DNA from: Aedoeadaptatus coxii
GTDB taxonomy: Bacteria; Bacillota; Clostridia; Tissierellales; Peptoniphilaceae
DNA: 64,000 nucleotides
Strand: one strand, 5' to 3'
NCBI RefSeq assembly: GCF_903819215.1
Contig: NZ_CAIJCT010000010.1
Shown: in pieces, positions 58,994-64,000 of the stretch
Layout of the letters: every line of letters begins with the position of its first letter
How positions within the stretch are numbered: the first letter of the stretch is position 1
Position numbers and translations under genes: made by a program
The notes under the pieces: model-generated
What the model was told of the DNA's origin: nothing
The model's database searches: none
Seen by the model: the letters and a program-made list of their open reading frames with translations, nothing else

Positions 58994-61633
58994 TTATTTT
59001 GATAAAGCTTGTAATATTTCTGCCACACTATTCATGGCTTCCTTCACTTTCGAAGGATCTTTGGCACCAGCCGTCGCCATATCCGGACGTCCGCCACCGC
59101 CGCCACCGGCAATCTTAGCAACTTCCTTCACGATATTGCCCGCTTTACAGCCTTTTTCGATGGCCGATTTGGGAGCTGCACAAACGAAGTTCAACTTGTC
59201 GTCATTAAGCGTAGATAAAACGACGACGGCATCGTTTTTATCGCGCATGGTTTCCGCCATGTTCCGCAAATCTTCGACGGATACATTTTCAAAACTTCCG
59301 CGAACGAAGGAAATATCGCCCACTTTTTCCACTTCGCCGATTTCATCGCTCATTTTTGATTTTGCAATTTCAGCATTTAAGCGATTAAGTTCTTTTTCAA
59401 GACTCTTTTCCTTTTCCAAATGATTCTTCAGTTTTTCAAGAACGTTGGCTTCCGTTGTTTTTAAAAGACGTGCCGTTTCTTTCGCTAAGTTCTCTTTATC
59501 CTTCGTAAAGCGATAAGCGCCGGGCCCTGTGACAGTTTCCATACGGCGTACACCGGCGGAAATGCCGTTTTCCGATAAGATTTTAAACATTCCGATTTGG
59601 GCCGTATTATCCACATGCGTACCGCCGCAAAGCTCTTTGGAATAATCGCCCATGGTCACAACGCGTACTTCGTCGCCATATTTATTTTCGAATAGACCGA
59701 CGGCGCCTTCGGCTTTTGCCTCTTCGTAAGACAAAAGTTCGGTTTTAACCGGAAGGGATTCAAAGATTTTTCGATTGACTAATTCTTCGATCGCCTGGAG
59801 ATCCTCCTCGGAAACACCTTCATAATGGGTAAAATCGAAACGCATCATACCGGGGGCTACGTAAGAACCTGCTTGATTGACATGATCACCCAGCACATCT
59901 TTTAGCGCTTGATGTAATAAGTGGGTAACCGAGTGATTGCGACGAATCATTTCCCGTCTGTCTTTTTCTACCATCGCATCTACTTGTCCGGCTTTCGCTA
60001 CGCCTTCCACTACTTTCCCAATGCAATAAATATGACCGCTCTTCGTCTTTTGAGTGTCCTCCACCTCGATGATGAAGTCTTTCCCTTTCAATACGCCGGT
60101 ATCGCCGATTTGCCCTCCGCTTTCAGCATAAAATGGCGTCGGGTCGAGGTAGAAAATGCCCTTTTCTCCCGTCTTTAACTCGCCGATTTCTTCATCTTCA
60201 CAAATGATATGCAAAAGATCGGCGTCTTTAACGCTTAGGCTTTCATAGCCGACAAAGGTTGTCTCTTCAGCGATTTCGTTGAAATTGAATCCGCCGCCGG
60301 CCGACCATCCGATGTTTTCAGAATCGTCGCGAGCGTCGCGGGCACGGTTTTTTTGCGCTTCCATAGCATCGTTAAAGGCGACTTCATCGAGTATCATGCC
60401 GTTATCAGCAAGAATTTCCTTCGTCAAATCGACGGGGAACCCATAGGTGTCGTATAGCTTGAAGGCGTCGGAGCCCGAAAATTCGTTAAGCCCTTCCCGC
60501 TTTTTATTTTCGATTTCCGTTTCGAGAAGGTTCATGCCCGTTTCGAGCGTCTTTAAAAAGCGTTCTTCTTCGCGTAAAATCACCCGACGAATAACCTCGC
60601 GGTTTTCATCCAATTCTTTGTATTGTACTTTCCACGAGTCGATGACTTTATCGGCGAGCTTATATAAAAAGGCCTCGTGAATACCGAGATTGCGCCCGTG
60701 TTTTGCTGCGCGGCGTGTTAAGCGTCGTTCCACATAGCCTCTGCCTTCATTTGAGGGAATAATAGAATCCGAAATCATGAACGTAATGGCGCGAATGTGG
60801 TCGGTAATAACGCGCACCGATTCGTCCTTTTTGCCGTCGGTTCCGTAAGTGTAGTTCGCCATGCGGCATACTTCTTCTAAAATATCGTGGATGGCGTCGA
60901 TTTCAAAAATATTATTCGTATCTTGAAGTACAGTTGCAATCCGTTCCAGACCCATGCCCGTATCGATATTGGGATGTTTCAAGGGGTGGTATTCGCCCTC
61001 TTCGTCTTTATCAAATTGGGTAAAGACGAGGTTCCATACTTCGATGTAACGATCGCAATCGCAGCCCGGTTTGCAATCCGGATCGCCGCAGCCGTGCTTT
61101 TCGCCGCGATCAAAATAAATCTCCGAACAAGGACCCGACGGACCGACGGCGAGTTCCCAGAAGTTGTCGTCTTTTCCAAGACGAACAATGCGTTCCTTGG
61201 GAAGGCCGATGACTTCATTCCAAATACGGAATGCTTCGTCGTCATCTAAATAAACTGTTGCCCACAGACGTTCGGGGTCGATTTCCAATACTTTCGTTAA
61301 AAATTCCCACGCCCAGGGAATAACTTCCGGTTTAAAATAATCGCCGAAAGAAAAATTTCCCAGCATTTCAAAAAATGTAGCGTGCCGATCGGTCTTGCCT
61401 ACATTTTCAATATCGCCTGTGCGAATACATTTTTGTGACGTACATACCCGTGGTGCGGGAGGTGTCGCTTCTCCGGTAAAATACTTTTTCATTGGCGCCA
61501 TACCCGCTCCAATTAAGAGAAGGGATTTGTCGTTTTGAGGAACCAAAGAAAAGCTCGGCAAGGCCAAGTGTTCTTTGCTTTCAAAAAATTCTAAAAATGC
61601 GCTTCTAATTTCGTGTAAACCCAATGATTTCAT
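58994..61633 (-). CDS. alaS: Alanyl-tRNA synthetase
   Basis: 879 residues. Class II core at the N-terminus (FLEFFESKEHLALPSFSLVP, CTSQKCIRTGDIENVGKTDR in parts), editing domain with HSVTHLLHQALKD and CGGTHVDNTAQIG zinc-type ligands (about 560-670), a coiled coil about 725-765 and a C-terminal glycine-rich C-Ala (GGGGGGRPDMATAGAKDP). It attaches alanine to tRNA-Ala and edits Ser/Gly. Consensus promoter upstream, no T-box. Confidence 0.98.
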   Translation of the reverse strand: MKSLGLHEIRSAFLEFFESKEHLALPSFSLVPQNDKSLLLIGAGMAPMKKYFTGEATPPAPRVCTSQKCIRTGDIENVGKTDRHATFFEMLGNFSFGDYFKPEVIPWAWEFLTKVLEIDPERLWATVYLDDDEAFRIWNEVIGLPKERIVRLGKDDNFWELAVGPSGPCSEIYFDRGEKHGCGDPDCKPGCDCDRYIEVWNLVFTQFDKDEEGEYHPLKHPNIDTGMGLERIATVLQDTNNIFEIDAIHDILEEVCRMANYTYGTDGKKDESVRVITDHIRAITFMISDSIIPSNEGRGYVERRLTRRAAKHGRNLGIHEAFLYKLADKVIDSWKVQYKELDENREVIRRVILREEERFLKTLETGMNLLETEIENKKREGLNEFSGSDAFKLYDTYGFPVDLTKEILADNGMILDEVAFNDAMEAQKNRARDARDDSENIGWSAGGGFNFNEIAEETTFVGYESLSVKDADLLHIICEDEEIGELKTGEKGIFYLDPTPFYAESGGQIGDTGVLKGKDFIIEVEDTQKTKSGHIYCIGKVVEGVAKAGQVDAMVEKDRREMIRRNHSVTHLLHQALKDVLGDHVNQAGSYVAPGMMRFDFTHYEGVSEEDLQAIEELVNRKIFESLPVKTELLSYEEAKAEGAVGLFENKYGDEVRVVTMGDYSKELCGGTHVDNTAQIGMFKILSENGISAGVRRMETVTGPGAYRFTKDKENLAKETARLLKTTEANVLEKLKNHLEKEKSLEKELNRLNAEIAKSKMSDEIGEVEKVGDISFVRGSFENVSVEDLRNMAETMRDKNDAVVVLSTLNDDKLNFVCAAPKSAIEKGCKAGNIVKEVAKIAGGGGGGRPDMATAGAKDPSKVKEAMNSVAEILQALSK

Positions 61634-61674
61634 GTTTCCTCCCGATGATCTGTATAATCTTGATTATGAATAAA

Positions 61675-61703
61675 ATTATAAAGTTGGATAGATAGAATGT
61701 CAA
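61675..61703 (-). promoter_or_regulatory. Consensus promoter of alaS
   Basis: Perfect TTGACA (61703-61698), 17-base spacer, perfect TATAAT (61680-61675) on the minus strand; the start lies about 35 bases before the ATG. Confidence 0.9.
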
Positions 61704-61720
61704 TTTGAATACTTTATTCA

Positions 61721-61755
61721 AAAATAAATAAGCGGCGGCCATGCCGTCGCTTATT
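61721..61755 (-). terminator. Terminator after the AI-2E-type gene
   Basis: A 13-pair stem (61727-61739 with 61743-61755, one G-U) with a 3-base loop, followed by TATTTTTG on the minus strand. It overlaps the stop codon of the transporter gene and precedes the alaS promoter. Confidence 0.85.
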
Positions 61756-62989
61756 GAACTTTTTTCACTTCATTTTTACGTTGTTGGCTGTCTCGCCATT
61801 TCATGATGACAAAATTCTTGAGAATCATTAAAGTCGAGAAGACCGGCACCGATAAAATCATGCCGATAACGCCAAAGGTTCCGCCGCCGACAAAAATACA
61901 AAGCAAAACAACTGCCGGATGTAGCCCTGTCCGCTTACCTAAAATCTTAGGTGCAAATAAATTGTTTTCCGCCCATTGCAGGAAGACGAAGAAAATGCTG
62001 ACCCAAATGGCCTTCGTCCAGGAGTCCATCACGGAGAAGAAAAAGGCGGGCACAAAGGCCAGAAACGGTCCGATATAGGGAATAATATCGGCGATGATGG
62101 TAATCAGACCGATGGCCACGGCAAAATTGACGCCGAGAATTAAAAGCATAATCGTCGTCATAACGCCGACGATTACCGCCAGCAACAGTTTCCCCTTTAC
62201 AAATTCCAACATAGCGGTGTTAATTTCAGACGCCAAATAGAGGATGTCGGAACGATAAGTTGAAGGAATCAGTTTATACATTTTGACCTTGATCCGATTT
62301 TTATCGACCGTAAAGTAATAGGTTAGGATCAAAATTAAAACAAAGCTGACCATTCGCCCAAGGGCTGCGTACATTCCAGACGCCATAAAACGCAATCGAT
62401 CCAGCAAACTGGTTTGTACTGAATTTAAATACTGTTCGATGCCCTCTTGAATATTGTTTAAAATGCGACTCATGTCGATATTCGTTACTTTTTCAATATG
62501 ATCCGCCAAATCTAAAATTTGAAGGTTCACATCGTTCACCAAATGGGGTAGCGAAATCAGAAGATTTCGCAGTTCCTCGATGGTCTTGGGCAAGACGACG
62601 AGAAAAAGCACGACGAGGATCAGGATAAATCCTACATAGACGATGAGGACGCCCAAACGTCTGGATATTTTTTTTGTCTCCAAATACGTTACTAAGGGAT
62701 TAATAATATAGGAAAGAACGACCGATATTACAATCGCCGCCAAGGTCGTAGGCAGTACGGGAAATCGATGAAATATATAGCGCAGGATAATAAAGAAAAG
62801 GATCGCCGATAAAAAGAGACCGACGCGCTTTAAATCGAAACGTATCCGCTTGCTCTTATCGATGTGCTGATTTCCGATATTGATTAAATAGTAAACACTG
62901 AGCCCGATGAGTAAAATTAATAATAAACCGCGGATCACCACGAGAAAATTAGGGGTGACCACGTCGAAAAAAGAATCGGCTTGTCCCAT
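61751..62989 (-). CDS. AI-2E family transporter
   Basis: 412 residues, about eight membrane helices: an N-terminal pair (about 15-35, 50-65), a third near 75-95, then a helical non-membrane part (about 145-215) and a C-terminal cluster of helices (IADIIPYIGPFLAFVPAFFF is diagnostic of the family). Members transport or exchange small molecules or Na+; quorum-signal export was proposed for TqsA only. The gene stands where iscS/iscU often stand in related genomes, between rrf2 and alaS. Confidence 0.87.
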   Translation of the reverse strand: MGQADSFFDVVTPNFLVVIRGLLLILLIGLSVYYLINIGNQHIDKSKRIRFDLKRVGLFLSAILFFIILRYIFHRFPVLPTTLAAIVISVVLSYIINPLVTYLETKKISRRLGVLIVYVGFILILVVLFLVVLPKTIEELRNLLISLPHLVNDVNLQILDLADHIEKVTNIDMSRILNNIQEGIEQYLNSVQTSLLDRLRFMASGMYAALGRMVSFVLILILTYYFTVDKNRIKVKMYKLIPSTYRSDILYLASEINTAMLEFVKGKLLLAVIVGVMTTIMLLILGVNFAVAIGLITIIADIIPYIGPFLAFVPAFFFSVMDSWTKAIWVSIFFVFLQWAENNLFAPKILGKRTGLHPAVVLLCIFVGGGTFGVIGMILSVPVFSTLMILKNFVIMKWRDSQQRKNEVKKVQ

Positions 62990-62991
62990 AG

Positions 62992-63390
62992 CTACCTCAT
63001 GTCTTCAAGTGTCATAGAGTATAAGACATCGTCGACTTCTTCTTGGATGCGATCCAAAATCGTTTTTGCCGAGCAATCCCGGCCGCGATCACAATTGTGA
63101 CCTTCCTCGCTACTGCAACATGAAAAAGCCAATTCCCCTTCCAGGGCTTCGATGACGTCGCCTATGGCTATTTTTTCCGGCGGTTCCGTCAATACATAGC
63201 CGCCTTGTGCGCCGCGAATACTTTTTACCAAATTGCGTTTTTTTAAGCGTGAAAACAATTGTTCTAAATAAGCCACGCTGAGCCCTTCCTTTTCGGCAAT
63301 ATAGTTCACCGAAAGAGGACCTCCTCCATAATTATTCGCTAAATGGGACATGGCCATGAGACCGTAACGACCTCTCGTCGATAACTTCAT
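62992..63390 (-). CDS. Rrf2-family regulator (IscR-like Cys cluster)
   Basis: 132 residues. Winged helix with YIAEKEGLSVAYLEQLFSRL and IRGAQGGYVL, and Cys at 91, 92, 100 and 106, like the three-Cys Fe-S site of IscR. It probably senses Fe-S state or a related signal. It is 2 bases upstream of the AI-2E-type gene and has its own promoter, so it may regulate itself. Confidence 0.9.
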   Translation of the reverse strand: MKLSTRGRYGLMAMSHLANNYGGGPLSVNYIAEKEGLSVAYLEQLFSRLKKRNLVKSIRGAQGGYVLTEPPEKIAIGDVIEALEGELAFSCCSSEEGHNCDRGRDCSAKTILDRIQEEVDDVLYSMTLEDMR

Positions 63391-63428
63391 GTCTTCACCT
63401 CCTTAATTCCGAGTAATTCTCTGTGAAT

Positions 63429-63457
63429 AAGATACTCTAAAGAAAGCGTACTGTCAA
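63429..63457 (-). promoter_or_regulatory. Promoter of the rrf2 gene
   Basis: TTGACA (63457-63452), 17-base spacer, TATCTT (63434-63429) on the minus strand, directly after the leuS stop. GGAGGTG before the ATG. Confidence 0.75.
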
Positions 63458-64000
63458 TTACTTGATAACGACATTTAATATCTTACCGGGCACGTAGATT
63501 TCTTTAACGACAGTTTTGCCTTCCGTTTGTTTTGTAAAATCTTCGTGTTCATGAACAACTTTAAAGGCTTCTTCTTGAGATGCATTTCGATTTAAAATCA
63601 CTTTAAATCGAACTTTTCCGTTAAATTGTACGGGAACTTCGATGACATCTTCAACTGTCTTCGCTTCGTCGTATGTGGGCCAGTGGGCCTCGCATAAATG
63701 ACCTTCGTAATCGAGCGCTTCCCAAAGTTCTTCAGTGATATGAGGTGCCACGGGATTTAAGAGAATAAGGAAATCTCTAAATTCTTTACGATTAACGCCG
63801 TCTTTTTGGAAGATATTGACCAAGGTCATAAGTTGGGCAATGGCGGTATTGGCCTTTAAGTGTTCGTAATCGTAGCTGACTTTTTTAATGCTTTGATGCA
63901 TTAACACTTCCATATCCTTGCGATATGCGTCGCCATCTTGAATATCTTCAGCTAAGGACCATACTCTTTCCAAGAATCGTCGACAACCTTTGACGCCGTT
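63458..64000 (-). CDS. leuS: Leucyl-tRNA synthetase, C-terminal part (5' part beyond window)
   Basis: 181 codons are visible up to the right edge. The start of the visible part reads NGVKGCRRFLERVW, the conserved junction into the anticodon-binding domain, followed by LLNPVAPHITEELWE and the C-terminal domain ending KEIYVPGKILNVVIK. A bacterial LeuS is about 800 residues, so only the last fifth is here. An internal TTG at 63973 is not a real start. Confidence 0.95.
   Translation of the reverse strand, partial: NGVKGCRRFLERVWSLAEDIQDGDAYRKDMEVLMHQSIKKVSYDYEHLKANTAIAQLMTLVNIFQKDGVNRKEFRDFLILLNPVAPHITEELWEALDYEGHLCEAHWPTYDEAKTVEDVIEVPVQFNGKVRFKVILNRNASQEEAFKVVHEHEDFTKQTEGKTVVKEIYVPGKILNVVIK

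Noticed and set aside
61634..61750. Possible T-box before alaS
   Set aside because: No T-box sequence or leader length; only a consensus promoter and the upstream terminator are present.
63391..63430. Rrf2-type operator in the rrf2 leader
   Set aside because: Only a weak imperfect repeat around AATTACTCGGAATT; not convincing enough to call.
1..64000. CRISPR arrays, rRNA genes, complete IS elements, prophage genes
   Set aside because: No regularly spaced repeats, no rRNA-like sequence and no intact transposase or phage structural gene were seen; the only duplicated blocks are the 93-bp pair near 39-40 kb and the two 13-mers near 36.4 kb.

Overview
This window looks like chromosomal DNA from a low-to-moderate GC, apparently non-sporulating anaerobic Firmicute. 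I infer the Peptoniphilaceae/Tissierellia group (Peptoniphilus/Aedoeadaptatus-like). The inference rests on gene order (smc-ftsY-alr, rnc-acpP-plsX, alaS-ireB-ruvX), a CD1247-type acidic protein beside efp, T-box control of thrS, and A-type promoters with 17-bp spacers. No sequence search was possible, so the taxon is an inference. Nearly every gene lies on the minus strand; the exception is an AT-rich island.

Region by region (transcription runs right to left unless stated). 1-2.4 kb: a zinc-dependent phospholipase C-like protein cut by the window edge, and a membrane-anchored GH18 protein. 2.4-6.5 kb: translation and secretion operon ylxM-ffh-rpsP-khpA-rimM-trmD-rplS. 6.5-15.8 kb: alr, ftsY, smc, a radical SAM protein, rnc, acpP, plsX. 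15.9-16.1 kb: tRNA-His and tRNA-Leu. 16.1-18 kb: rdgB and a cell-wall amidase. 18.1-24.2 kb: the main type IV pilus locus (pilB, pilC, pilin, prepilin peptidase, a PilM/PilN-like fusion). 24.2-29.3 kb: topA, dprA, comM/yifB, yraN.

29.3-39.1 kb is the accessory region: AT-rich, flanked by decayed mobile-element genes. It holds an apparently single iron-acquisition operon (two exporter-fold ABC half-transporters, then feoA, feoB, feoC). A divergent plus-strand AraC-type regulator has a promoter bearing two direct repeats spaced by exactly two helical turns. To the right are a candidate oriT, mobC, a relaxase with a nonsense codon, and the tail of an RlmCD-like methyltransferase also broken by a stop. 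39.0-40.1 kb carries a 93-bp near-identical duplication of the 3' end and terminator of the CD1247-like gene, flanking a small membrane-protein gene.

40.3-44.5 kb: efp and a second pilus locus, a minor-pilin operon in the order known from Pseudomonas (FimU, PilV, PilW, PilX-like) preceded by a PilO-like gene. 44.5-51.3 kb: SGNH hydrolase, thrS with its T-box leader, hisS, an SpoU methyltransferase and ktrA/ktrB potassium uptake. 51.3-52.6 kb: infC-rpmI-rplT behind an attenuator leader, infC starting with ATT. 52.6-57.2 kb: udk, U32 peptidase, O-methyltransferase, RNase J, a Fur-family regulator. 57.3-64 kb: ruvX, an Fe-S aldo/keto reductase, ireB, alaS, an AI-2E-type transporter, an Rrf2 regulator and the 3' end of leuS.

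The main systems are (1) a horizontally acquired regulator + ABC pair + Feo iron operon and (2) a type IV pilus encoded at two separated loci with atypical minor prepilin processing sites. Several genes have non-ATG starts that simple ATG calling misses (alr CTG, infC ATT, amidase/dprA/araC TTG, rnc/khpA/pilO-like GTG).
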